Notes under the pieces: model-generated | Seen by the model: only the letters and a program-made list of their open reading frames with translations | What the model was told of the DNA's origin: nothing | Database searches by the model: none | Shown here: one piece after another, positions 56,724-64,000 of the stretch | Numbering within the stretch: the first letter of the stretch is position 1 | Layout: the number at the start of each line of letters is the position of its first letter | Program-made: the position numbers and the translations under genes | Assembly (NCBI RefSeq): GCF_947090785.1 | Contig: NZ_OX352320.1 | Location: forward strand, 1,054,001-1,118,000 | Source: Rheinheimera sp. MM224 | GTDB taxonomy: Bacteria; Pseudomonadota; Gammaproteobacteria; Enterobacterales; Alteromonadaceae | DNA length: 64,000 bases | Reading direction: 5' to 3'

Positions 56724-58352
56724 ATGAAGAAGATATGGAGCCTTGTCGCTCTGACCTCTGTATTTGCAGTGCATGCTGCTGATAAACCTTTAGTTCAAAT
56801 CGACTTTAACGCCAATTTTTCCCGCTATTTTGAAAAAGTAGCGTCGGATGAAATGCAGGGCCGGGCTCCTGCCACCGAGGGTGAAAAGCGCACTGTTGCT
56901 TACCTTGAAACTGAATTTAAACGTTTAGGTTTAACGGCTTACAAAGACGGCAGTTACCGTCAGGCTGTGCCGGTAGTACAAATTGACCCTGTGGCTGTCT
57001 CCAGCATGACTTTAACCGGCGATAAAACAGCTGCTGATCTGGTATACAAAACCGATATGATGGCCTGGTCGACCCGTATGCAGCCAGAAATTAAGGTCGA
57101 AAACAGCGAGATGGTATTTGCCGGTTACGGCATAGTGGCGCCTGAATACAACTGGAACGATTACAAAGATTTAGATGTAAAAGGTAAAACAGTGGTAGTG
57201 CTGGTGAACGATCCGGGGTTTGCCACTCAGGATCCAGCCCTGTTCACCGGTAATGCCATGACCTATTACGGTCGCTGGACTTACAAATACGAAGAAGCGG
57301 CCCGACAGGGCGCAGCTATGCTGTTGATAGTGCATGAAACCGAAGCGGCCAGTTATGGCTGGAATGTAGTCGCTGGCACCAGCCCAATTCGTTTTGAACT
57401 GGCTGATGCTAATAAAAACATGCACAAAGCTCAGGTGGAAGGCTGGTTATCTTTGGATGCGGCCGAGCGTTTATTTGCCGCCAATGGCAGTAGCTTAAAA
57501 GAGATGAAAGCCAAAGCCTTAAAGCCTGATTTTAAGGCTATACCACTGAATGCCAAAGCCAGTATCAGCATCAAAAACAACTTACGCGAAATTGACTCCA
57601 ACAACGTGATAGGTTTTATTCCAGGCAGCAAAAAGCCGGATGAAGCCGTGATTTACATGGCGCATTGGGACCATTTTGGTCTGGATTTCAGCCGCAGCGA
57701 TGACAAAATTTTTAACGGTGCTCAGGATAATGCCGGTGGTATTGCTGGTTTATTAGCGCTGGCTGAGAAGTTTAAACAAGGCCCGGCACCAGAGCGTTCT
57801 ATAGCCTTTGTGGCGGTCACAGCTGAAGAGCGGGGTTTGTTAGGTTCACGCTGGTATGCCGAACATCCACTGTTTCCGGTCAATAAAACTGTGGCCGGTA
57901 TCAATATGGACATTATGAATGTCTACGGCCCTATGCGTGATGTGATGGTATTTGGTTATGGCAGCTCAGAGCTGGAACCCATTCTGGCCAAATATGCCAA
58001 AGCGCAAAACCGCTACATAGCACCAGAACCTACACCACAGGATGGTTTTTATTACCGTTCAGACCACTTTAATCTGGCGAAAAAAGGCGTGCCTATGTTG
58101 TATGCCCGTGGTGGTATCGACAGCGTAGCCAACGGCAAAGACTGGGGCTTACAGCAACGCAAAAACTACGTCACGGATTACTACCATAAAGTGAACGACG
58201 AGTTTGATCCGAACTGGGATTTACGGGGTTCACAGCAGGATTTATTCCTGTTTTATCAGGTAGGTTTAGAGGTGGCGAACAGCCAAAGCTGGCCTAATTG
58301 GTTACCTGGTAAAGAGTTTAAAGCGATACGGGATAAATCGCTGCAGCCTTAA
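56724..58352 (+). CDS. M28-family zinc metallopeptidase, signal-peptide type
   Basis: 542 residues from an ATG with AAGGAA upstream (an in-frame ATG at 56673 is less likely). A plain signal peptide (LVALTSVFAVHA-ADK) replaces the lipobox of its paralogue at 54254. PA domain and M28 motifs are intact: MAHWDHFG, NGAQDNAGG, TAEERGLLGS, INMDIMN and YRSDHFN. It is probably periplasmic or secreted, whereas the paralogue is membrane-anchored. Confidence 0.93.
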   Translation: MKKIWSLVALTSVFAVHAADKPLVQIDFNANFSRYFEKVASDEMQGRAPATEGEKRTVAYLETEFKRLGLTAYKDGSYRQAVPVVQIDPVAVSSMTLTGDKTAADLVYKTDMMAWSTRMQPEIKVENSEMVFAGYGIVAPEYNWNDYKDLDVKGKTVVVLVNDPGFATQDPALFTGNAMTYYGRWTYKYEEAARQGAAMLLIVHETEAASYGWNVVAGTSPIRFELADANKNMHKAQVEGWLSLDAAERLFAANGSSLKEMKAKALKPDFKAIPLNAKASISIKNNLREIDSNNVIGFIPGSKKPDEAVIYMAHWDHFGLDFSRSDDKIFNGAQDNAGGIAGLLALAEKFKQGPAPERSIAFVAVTAEERGLLGSRWYAEHPLFPVNKTVAGINMDIMNVYGPMRDVMVFGYGSSELEPILAKYAKAQNRYIAPEPTPQDGFYYRSDHFNLAKKGVPMLYARGGIDSVANGKDWGLQQRKNYVTDYYHKVNDEFDPNWDLRGSQQDLFLFYQVGLEVANSQSWPNWLPGKEFKAIRDKSLQP

Positions 58353-58366
58353 ATCCTCCCCAAAGC

Positions 58367-58388
58367 AAGCCAGCCTCAGCGCTGGCTT
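58367..58388 (+). terminator. Terminator after the second M28 gene
   Basis: Stem AAGCCAGC/GCTGGCTT with a 6-nt loop and a following T run, between the convergent peptidase and LysR genes. Confidence 0.85.
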
Positions 58389-58408
58389 TTTTCTGCGATT
58401 TTGCTGCG

Positions 58409-59290
58409 TTACTCAGCCCAATCCGCAAAATGTTGCACTAAGTAATCAATGGCCAGCCTTGCCCGCAGCGGCAAAAATCTTTTGTTCTGATACACAATCC
58501 AGCTGTTGGCACCTTTGCCCCAATAATGCTCCAGCACAGGGACTAAGCTGCCTTGTTCAACTGCAGCTTTGAAACTGCTTTTCGGCATATAGGCAATACC
58601 TAATCCGCGCTCTGCGGCCATCACAACGGCGTGAGCATTATTACTGCGCCAGCGTCCGCTGACTTTGATGCTTTCCGCAGTGCCGGCATTGTTGAACAGC
58701 CAATGGTCATTATTGGAAATAATACATTGATGATTTTTTAAATGGGCCGGATGTTTTGGTGTGCCATGTTGCTTTAGATAGTCAGGGCTTGCGACTGCCA
58801 TCATAGGCCTGTTGGCCAGTTTTCTTGCCACCAGATTAGAGTCATTTAACTCGCCATAACGAATAGCGAAATCAAAACCGTCATCGACAAAATTTACCAT
58901 GCGGGTATTAAAATCCATTTCAATGGTCAGGTTGGGGTGTTGCTCCGCAAAAGACATTAATACCGGAGCGACAAACTGCTCGGCAAAGGGGCCGGCACCA
59001 CTGACACGCAAAGTACCACTGACCTGAAATTGCTGGGAACTGACTTGTTCATTGGCTTGCTCGAGGCCATTGATCAGATCTTTGCACTGCTGATAGTAGG
59101 TTAATCCGGCTTTGGTTAAGCTGATTTGACGGGTAGTGCGGGCGAGCAAGGCTGAGCCTAAACGCTGTTCAAGCCGGGATACCTGTCGGCTGACATGACT
59201 GACGCTGCATCCTAAGCGTTTTGCTGCACTGGAAAAACCTTGTCCTTCAGCCACAGCGACAAATTCAATTAAGCCCTCAAAGCTGTCCAT
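58409..59290 (-). CDS. LysR-family transcriptional regulator
   Basis: 293 residues: an N-terminal winged helix (FSSAAKRLGCSVSHVSRQVSRLEQRLG) and a C-terminal co-inducer domain. It is divergent from the DJ-1/PfpI gene, the classic arrangement in which a LysR protein controls its neighbour through a shared operator; a 14-bp palindrome lies in the gap. AAAGGAA precedes the ATG. The signal is unknown. Confidence 0.92.
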   Translation of the reverse strand: MDSFEGLIEFVAVAEGQGFSSAAKRLGCSVSHVSRQVSRLEQRLGSALLARTTRQISLTKAGLTYYQQCKDLINGLEQANEQVSSQQFQVSGTLRVSGAGPFAEQFVAPVLMSFAEQHPNLTIEMDFNTRMVNFVDDGFDFAIRYGELNDSNLVARKLANRPMMAVASPDYLKQHGTPKHPAHLKNHQCIISNNDHWLFNNAGTAESIKVSGRWRSNNAHAVVMAAERGLGIAYMPKSSFKAAVEQGSLVPVLEHYWGKGANSWIVYQNKRFLPLRARLAIDYLVQHFADWAE

Positions 59291-59311
59291 CTGTATTCCT
59301 TTGAATGATTG

Positions 59312-59325
59312 TTGCTGTACAGCAA
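59312..59325. promoter_or_regulatory. Palindromic operator in the LysR/DJ-1 gap
   Basis: Perfect 14-bp palindrome TTGCTGT-ACAGCAA, 22 bp from the LysR start and about 96 bp from the DJ-1 start. A second, wider inverted repeat GATGAT...ATCATC (59327-59356) follows directly. A binding site for the divergently encoded LysR protein is the simplest reading. Confidence 0.55.
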
Positions 59326-59421
59326 AGATGATTTGTCATATTACCTAATTATCATCTCCTGAGAAAAGAAATAAACTAATTCCGTTGCCAAAACATCAAC
59401 CGTTAAACAAAGGAAATCATC

Positions 59422-60096
59422 ATGAAAAAAGTACTGATAGTTGTAACTAACCATGCCACTTTGGGCACCACCGACAAAGCCAATGGCACATACTCGCCTG
59501 AGCTAACGCATGCACTGCATGTGTTTACCCAAAGCGGGCTGGACTATGAAATTGCGTCGATTCAAGGCGGTAAAGCACCGATTTATGGCACTGACATCGA
59601 AGGCGATGAAGTGAACAGTCAGGTTCTGAGTGATATCAACTTTCAGAATCAGATGAATAACACTGTGCCTGTGCATCAGCTGAACATCGAAGACTACGAC
59701 GCCATTTTTTACCCTGGTGGTTTTGGCTTGTTATCGGATCTGGCGAGTAATGAAGATTTCGCCAAACTAGCGGCATCTCATTATGAGAATGGCGGGGTGA
59801 TAGGTGCCGTATGTCATGGCCCTGCAGCTTTGTTGCCTGTCACTTTAAGTTCAGGTGAAAAATTGCTGGCAAGTCACATTCTCACTGGCTTTACTCGCGA
59901 AGAGGAAATCGACTACGGCACTATTAATGATATTCCATATTTGATGGAAGAATCCTTAACCCGTGCTGCTGCGCAATACCGCAAAGTGCAGCCGTGGCAG
60001 GTGTTTGTGATTGAAAGTGGCCGTGTTATTACAGGCCAGAATCCGGCCAGTGCTCATGATGTAGCCAAAGCCATGGTCAAGCAGTTAAGCAACTGA
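59422..60096 (+). CDS. DJ-1/PfpI-family protein (type 1 glutamine amidotransferase-like)
   Basis: 224 residues. Cysteine nucleophile in the elbow GAVCHGPAALL (Cys131, His132) with Glu27 (TYSPELTH) placed as in Hsp31-like proteins. The family includes glyoxalases, chaperones and deglycase-like proteins that respond to reactive carbonyl or electrophile stress; the activity here is not fixed. The divergent LysR gene probably controls it. AAAGGAAA precedes the ATG. Confidence 0.85.
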   Translation: MKKVLIVVTNHATLGTTDKANGTYSPELTHALHVFTQSGLDYEIASIQGGKAPIYGTDIEGDEVNSQVLSDINFQNQMNNTVPVHQLNIEDYDAIFYPGGFGLLSDLASNEDFAKLAASHYENGGVIGAVCHGPAALLPVTLSSGEKLLASHILTGFTREEEIDYGTINDIPYLMEESLTRAAAQYRKVQPWQVFVIESGRVITGQNPASAHDVAKAMVKQLSN

Positions 60097-60103
60097 ATGA
60101 TTT

Positions 60104-60135
60104 GAGGTTCCGTAGCTTAATTGCTGCGGAACCTC
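60104..60135 (+). terminator. Terminator after the DJ-1 gene
   Basis: 13-bp stem GAGGTTCCGTAGC/GCTGCGGAACCTC with one G-U pair and a 6-nt loop, followed by TTATTTAAT. Confidence 0.75.
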
Positions 60136-60160
60136 TTATTTAATCCCGGAGTTTAAAGTC

Positions 60161-60613
60161 ATGGCGAGCAATTTGTTATTTCCAACCCTGATGCTGACAG
60201 CTGGCATAGGTATACCTGTGATGGCGGCGTTAAATAGCCATTTGGGGGCTAAGCTTGGCAGTTCAGCGCTGGCGACTGCGTTGTTATTTTTTGTCGGTTT
60301 TGCCCTATCTGCTGCTTTTTTGTTAAAAACAGAAGGATTACCAACCAGTATATTTCGCGCCAACATCCCCTGGTATTTTTATCTGGGAGGATTACTGGTG
60401 GCTTTTTATGTCTTAAGCGTCACCTGGGTGGCTCCTCAATATGGTGTAGGCAATGCCATTTCGTTTGTGCTGCTGGGGCAACTGATCGCCATTAGCCTGA
60501 TTGATCACTATGGACTTTTGGGAGCACAGCAATCTTTGTTAGATGGCAAACGTTTAGTAGGTTTGGCCATGATGATCGTAGGCGTATTTTTAGTGATCAA
60601 GCGCAGTGCCTGA
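60161..60613 (+). CDS. DMT-family transporter (DUF606/YdcZ-like)
   Basis: 150 residues with about five membrane helices. The segments GIGIPVMAALNSHLG and GLAMMIVGVFLV are typical of the DUF606 half-size drug/metabolite transporters, which probably work as dimers. Substrate unknown. CGGAG precedes the ATG. The next gene follows 51 bp later and may be co-transcribed. Confidence 0.82.
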   Translation: MASNLLFPTLMLTAGIGIPVMAALNSHLGAKLGSSALATALLFFVGFALSAAFLLKTEGLPTSIFRANIPWYFYLGGLLVAFYVLSVTWVAPQYGVGNAISFVLLGQLIAISLIDHYGLLGAQQSLLDGKRLVGLAMMIVGVFLVIKRSA

Positions 60614-60664
60614 TGTAGCCGCTATTTGAATGCAGCAACACGGAATGCATTTAAGGAAATCGAG

Positions 60665-60976
60665 ATGGAAAAACTTTATGTCACAGCAGAGTTGTTAGTT
60701 CAGCCACAATACATTGACGAAGCCAGGTTGCTTTTAACTACTCTGGCCAACAACTCTTTGCAGGATGAAGGCTGCGAAAGTTATGAAATTTTGGCCTGCA
60801 CCACAGAGCGGAATAGGTTGTCTACCTGTGAATTATGGTCTGGCAGCCAGGCTGAAGCAGCACATTGGCAGGTCGATCATGTGAAAACTACAGTGGAGCA
60901 ACTCAAAGCTTTTTTGCTGCAACCCGCTGTTGTTAAAAAATATAACCTGGTTCAAAATAAAATGTTTTCGGGTTAA
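60665..60976 (+). CDS. Antibiotic biosynthesis monooxygenase (ABM) domain protein
   Basis: 103-residue ferredoxin-fold ABM/YgiN-like protein: VTAELLVQPQYIDEARLLL, ESYEILACT and the ELWSGSQAEAAHWQVDHV segment. Relatives are cofactor-free quinol monooxygenases. AAGGAA is placed for the ATG at 60665. Despite the family name it is no evidence of antibiotic synthesis. Confidence 0.82.
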   Translation: MEKLYVTAELLVQPQYIDEARLLLTTLANNSLQDEGCESYEILACTTERNRLSTCELWSGSQAEAAHWQVDHVKTTVEQLKAFLLQPAVVKKYNLVQNKMFSG

Positions 60977-61025
60977 TTCCGATGGTTGAATCTGAGTGAT
61001 AAAAAGTGATTACTAATACAAAAAC

Positions 61026-61055
61026 ACTCAGGTTGCAGCCTTCTGCAGCCTGAGT
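61026..61055. terminator. Bidirectional terminator
   Basis: 13-bp stem ACTCAGGTTGCAG/CTGCAGCCTGAGT with one G-U pair and a 4-nt loop; T run on the right and A run on the left. It serves the ABM gene and the R-body cluster. Confidence 0.88.
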
Positions 61056-61064
61056 TTTGTTCTT

Positions 61065-61337
61065 CTAAGTCTTTGCAGGCGCCTGCATGTCTTTAACAGC
61101 TATTGCATCCGATACAGTGTCCACACTGTAAATCTGCATTACGCCCTGAGTGGTCGCTGCCTGAGCCAGAATGTTTTGCTGATTTTGAGTATTAACTGCA
61201 TTTTCAAACATGATCCCTGTTGAGTGCGCCATGCTTTGATACAAAGTACCCATAGCCATTGCCGGAGCTTCGCCTACAACTTTGACATTACTTTGGGTCA
61301 CTGCATCTGTGATTTGACTGTTAACTGTTTCGGCCAT
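61065..61337 (-). CDS. rebB: RebB-family R-body protein
   Basis: 90 residues of the RebB/'killing trait' family: VNSQITDAVTQSN at the start and APAMAMGTLYQSMAHSTG, then ENAVNTQNQQN. Homologues in Caedibacter polymerise into R-bodies, tightly coiled protein ribbons that extend abruptly (pH-triggered in Caedibacter). This protein aligns along its first 70 residues with the RebB-type protein at 61821. A longer start exists (61373), but AAGGAAAG fits the ATG at 61337. Last gene of three. Confidence 0.85.
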   Translation of the reverse strand: MAETVNSQITDAVTQSNVKVVGEAPAMAMGTLYQSMAHSTGIMFENAVNTQNQQNILAQAATTQGVMQIYSVDTVSDAIAVKDMQAPAKT

Positions 61338-61401
61338 TTTAACTTTCCTTTTATGACGATGCGCTGACGGCATAGGCGGTCAGCACTGCTGTTTGATTTG
61401 G

Positions 61402-61803
61402 TTATGAGCCTGAGCTCGCTGCTTTAGCTTGTTTGGTGGTTGTCTGCTCATCAAAGACTGTGGCGACAGAGCTTGCTGCAGAAGATATCTCCCTGGCAAA
61501 CAAAGTTAAACCCTGCAGCGCTTCAGTGACTGAAGCTAACGCAACTTTGCCCTGCTCAGCCGTTTTTTCCTGGGTGGCCAGTTGTGCTGCTTTGGCCAAA
61601 GCCAGCAACAGCATTTGTTCACTACCCTGCAGAAACGAACGCATATCTTCCAGCATTAACGCTGCCGTCTGATGAGCCATTAACCTAACTGCACCTTTGG
61701 CAAGCTGAGGATTGGCCTGGATCAGATGCTGATAGGCTGCATCGATTTGAGCTGCAATATGCTCCGGATCTGAGTGGGTATTATCTTGTGTTGTGGTACT
61801 CAT
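61402..61803 (-). CDS. R-body cluster helical protein of unknown role
   Basis: 133 residues, Ala/Gln/Thr-rich and predicted helical, no signal peptide or membrane segment. HIAAQIDAAYQHLIQANPQLAKGAV opens it, MLLLALAKAAQLATQEKT is in the middle, and Ser/Ala-rich sequence ends it. It lies between two RebB genes (64 bp from one, 17 bp from the other). It might be an accessory or assembly protein in the manner of RebC; I found no clear family. The ribosome-binding site AAGGA is rather far (about 11 nt). Confidence 0.65.
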   Translation of the reverse strand: MSTTTQDNTHSDPEHIAAQIDAAYQHLIQANPQLAKGAVRLMAHQTAALMLEDMRSFLQGSEQMLLLALAKAAQLATQEKTAEQGKVALASVTEALQGLTLFAREISSAASSVATVFDEQTTTKQAKAASSGS

Positions 61804-61820
61804 AGTGTGTTGGTCCTTGC

Positions 61821-62033
61821 TTAGCTTTTCAGCAACTTCACAGCCTGAGCCACAATAGCCGGATTCAGCTGATTCAGGTTTTGCTGATTGCTGACTGCGT
61901 TATGCATGGCGAGACCCAGAGCATGAGCGCTGAGCTGGTACAAGGTTGCTATCGCCTGAGAGGGGGCATTGCTCAGAACAGTGGTATTAGTTTGGGTCAC
62001 TGCGTCGGTAATTTGCGGATTAACAATACTCAT
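61821..62033 (-). CDS. RebB-family R-body protein, short form
   Basis: 70 residues: VNPQITDAVTQTN, then NAPSQAIATLYQLSAHALG and HNAVSNQQNLNQL. It lacks the C-terminal 20 residues of the protein at 61065 but otherwise matches its pattern. First gene of the cluster; TGGAGA precedes the ATG. The upstream gap (62034-62366, 333 bp) contains the promoter of the TonB receptor gene, and on the minus strand a weak TTGATC/TATGCA pair. Confidence 0.85.
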   Translation of the reverse strand: MSIVNPQITDAVTQTNTTVLSNAPSQAIATLYQLSAHALGLAMHNAVSNQQNLNQLNPAIVAQAVKLLKS

Positions 62034-62246
62034 GATTTCTCCAGTTGGTGTTTCGGATGTTACTTATCAAAAGCTGTTTTTTGCATAACTGATTCATTTG
62101 CCCTGATCAATTCTGAGTGTTCAGTGACTGGCGGGCAGCTAAGACTATAGGTTGTAGTTGATATAGGTGCAAATTAGGCGGTAATACAGAAGGGTTTTCC
62201 GTTATAGGTATTCATTCGTGGGACTGAAAATTTCTCTGCTCATTAG

Positions 62247-62275
62247 TTGACAGGCTATTAATCATACAATAGCAT
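62247..62275 (+). promoter_or_regulatory. Candidate promoter of the TonB receptor gene
   Basis: Perfect -35 TTGACA (62247-62252), 17-bp spacer, -10 TAGCAT (62270-62275), about 92 bp before the start codon. Confidence 0.5.
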
Positions 62276-62366
62276 GATTTGAGAAATGATAAAAAAATGC
62301 CTCGAAGGTCTGCTGTGTTTTGGCCGGGAAGGTGTAATAAAACCACGACAAGGGGAGAAGAAGCTC

Positions 62367-64000
62367 ATGTTTAAGCGATCCGTCTTAAGCAGTGCGGTGT
62401 CTATGGCTATTGTTCTGTTAAGCCAGCCAGTTACTGCAGCGCAAGAAGATAACAAAGCAACAGAATTAGAAATAATTGAAGTGAAAGGCATTCGTGGCAG
62501 CCTGAATAAGGCGCTGGGTGTCAAACGTCACAACGAACAAATAGTTGACGCCATAGTGGCAGAAGATATCGGCAAGTTTCCGGATAACAACGTGGTTGAA
62601 TCACTGCAACGTGTTACTGGTGTGCAGGTAACCAATCGTCAATCGGGAGAAATAGCAGCGGTCTCTATTCGTGGTTTAAGTGACATCACCACTACAGTCA
62701 ATGGCCGCAATATTTTTACTGCATCGGGCACAGCTGTTGCTCTGCAGGATATCCCTGCCAGTTTATTAAAACAGGTCGACGTGTATAAAACCCGTTCTGC
62801 CAGTCAGATTGAAAGTGGCATTGCAGGCTCTATCGATGTAAAAACCCACAGGCCTTTTGATTTTGACGGCGCTAAGTTTATTGCCAATGCCCGAGGTATT
62901 TATACCGAACAAAATGAAGAAATTAATCCCACCTTCAGCGCTTTAGCCAGCAACAACTGGGAGTTGGATTCTGGTCAGTTTGGTGCCTTGGTGAATATCT
63001 CTTATTCCAGAATGCGTTATCGTGATCAAAGTGTGACTGCAGGCGCTATGGTTCCTTTTATGACGGCGAATCCTACTGCACCTTTTACACCCTATGAACG
63101 GGTATGGCCTGAAACTGATGGTGTAGTTGAAAATCCAATCTGGCAAGCGGGTTTGCTCAATGGTTTACCTTCCGCAGCAGGTTCAACTTTTAATGTCAAT
63201 GGAATTGCTACACCTTATATGTTGGGCCGCGATGCTATTTTCCAGAGCGACTATAACGGTAAACGTGAGCGTCCTGCGGCGAATATTTCTTTGCAGTTTG
63301 CGCCCAATGAAAAGTCTGAATATGTGTTTGAGTCGTTTTATAACGGTTTCCGTAACGAAGGTTTTAACAGTTTGTTGTTCTCTTTTGCTGACGCGTGGGG
63401 TAGTTATGAAAATATGACACCCTCTCAGGCCGCTGCTTCTGCCAACGTGGTATTTCATCCCGGCACCAATATTGTGAAATCCCGTTCTGTAAATGACCCA
63501 TGGGTTTTTACCAGCGGTGATTTATCTACAGGTAAAACTGATAGTTATCTGCATGCCTTTGGTGGAAAGTGGGAATTGTCGGATGTAATGACGCTGAAAT
63601 CTGAACTTGTATATCAGGACAGTGAATACAGCAGCGACTTTTTTGCTATGCGTTTTGTCCGTCCTGGCAATAACTACAAGCTTAATGTCGACTTTAATGA
63701 AAATGGTGGTATTCCGGGCTTCAACTTTGAAGACAATCCTGCAACGGCCGCTGTAGATGAATCCAGTATGGCCGATCCATCCGCGTATCGGACTGATAGT
63801 ATGTATGACAATGCCAACAGCGATGTAGGTGATGCTGTTACTTTTACCTCAGATTTAACCTACGCTATGGATGGTTTTTTCACCACAGTGGAAACTGGTG
63901 TACGTTATGACAAACGTGGTGCTACCACCTCCTTTAGCCGTCAGGATCGCTGCTGCGGCGGTGCTGTGAATGTTGGCACTATTGATGGTCTTGCTTCAAT
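62367..64000 (+). CDS. TonB-dependent outer-membrane receptor, 5' part (runs off the window)
   Basis: Open frame of at least 544 codons without a stop at the window edge. It has a signal peptide (AVSMAIVLLSQPVTA-AQE), then a TonB-box-like segment ELEIIEVKG and a plug domain with DIGKFPDNNVVESLQRVTGVQ, VSIRGLS and SGIAGSIDV. This is the TonB-dependent receptor type (TIGR01782-like) of Xanthomonas/Caulobacter/Alteromonadales, often importing oligosaccharides or other large nutrients. AGGGGAG precedes the ATG. Substrate cannot be read from this part. Confidence 0.92.
   Translation, partial: MFKRSVLSSAVSMAIVLLSQPVTAAQEDNKATELEIIEVKGIRGSLNKALGVKRHNEQIVDAIVAEDIGKFPDNNVVESLQRVTGVQVTNRQSGEIAAVSIRGLSDITTTVNGRNIFTASGTAVALQDIPASLLKQVDVYKTRSASQIESGIAGSIDVKTHRPFDFDGAKFIANARGIYTEQNEEINPTFSALASNNWELDSGQFGALVNISYSRMRYRDQSVTAGAMVPFMTANPTAPFTPYERVWPETDGVVENPIWQAGLLNGLPSAAGSTFNVNGIATPYMLGRDAIFQSDYNGKRERPAANISLQFAPNEKSEYVFESFYNGFRNEGFNSLLFSFADAWGSYENMTPSQAAASANVVFHPGTNIVKSRSVNDPWVFTSGDLSTGKTDSYLHAFGGKWELSDVMTLKSELVYQDSEYSSDFFAMRFVRPGNNYKLNVDFNENGGIPGFNFEDNPATAAVDESSMADPSAYRTDSMYDNANSDVGDAVTFTSDLTYAMDGFFTTVETGVRYDKRGATTSFSRQDRCCGGAVNVGTIDGLAS

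Noticed and set aside
60665..60976. Antibiotic biosynthesis cluster suggested by the ABM domain
   Set aside because: ABM/YgiN-like proteins are common stand-alone quinol monooxygenases. No other biosynthetic genes are present.
62258..62524. 88-residue minus-strand frame across the start of the TonB receptor gene
   Set aside because: It is antisense to the signal peptide and plug of the receptor, which has clear motifs and a good start.

Overview
The window looks like chromosomal DNA of a free-living, aerobic, motile marine or freshwater gammaproteobacterium of the Alteromonadales/Chromatiaceae type (Rheinheimera-like). This is an inference from gene content and protein style: CydA-B-X with CydDC, UbiF, a TorF-type outer-membrane protein, PpnP, NhaR, DUF3081/DUF4144/DUF4382 proteins, several chemoreceptors and a large TonB-dependent receptor. 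No rRNA, tRNA, insertion sequence, phage gene or CRISPR array was recognised. Genes are dense, and many convergent pairs overlap by a few bases or share a bidirectional terminator.

Layout. 1-3.1 kb: N-carbamoylputrescine amidase (aguB), a secreted peroxiredoxin-like protein and a ubiquinone-ring hydroxylase (ubiF). 3.1-11.3 kb: an arabinan-use locus of two divergent units: (-) sugar symporter, GH43 and GH127; (+) secreted endo-arabinanase and a GH43-ricin-lectin lipoprotein. A shared palindrome of the type ATTTGTA-A-TACAAAT lies in front of the genes. 11.3-14.6 kb: a porin / small PstS-like binding protein / chemoreceptor operon. 14.9-21.1 kb: cydABXDC, including a 38-residue CydX, with an FNR-type box upstream. 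21.3-25.2 kb: a YeeZ-like protein and the copper module copZ < > copA-cueR with CueR-type promoters. 25.2-27 kb: a secreted subtilisin. 27.3-31.9 kb: a second copper/metal cluster containing a Tat-exported multicopper oxidase, a TolC-like lipoprotein, a His/Met repeat protein built from 60-bp tandem DNA repeats, a His/Cys-rich small protein and DUF3703.

31.9-39.7 kb: a GAF-PAS histidine kinase, small conserved proteins, a candidate small RNA, NhaR-like regulator, chemoreceptor, an overlapping ParD-like/methionine aminopeptidase/SDR operon, and a DUF4382 lipoprotein. 39.8-46.8 kb: CorC/CNNM-type protein, Na+/Ca2+ antiporter, an intergenic block that looks like an interspersed repeat, a lipoprotein, an Atm1-type ABC exporter and ppnP. 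47-50.6 kb: a second outer-membrane protein / chemoreceptor / periplasmic binding protein operon. 51-60.1 kb: GH13 amylase lipoprotein, small proteins, two paralogous M28 peptidases, and a LysR/DJ-1 divergent pair with a perfect palindrome between them. 60.1-62 kb: a DMT transporter, an ABM monooxygenase and a three-gene R-body (RebB) cluster. 62.4 kb to the end: a TonB-dependent receptor cut by the window edge.

The most striking element is the R-body cluster (61.0-62.0 kb): two RebB-family proteins flank an Ala-rich helical protein of unknown role. Next are the two separately built outer-membrane protein/binding protein/chemoreceptor triplets, the arabinan operator set, the expandable His/Met repeat gene and the candidate small RNA at 34.4 kb.
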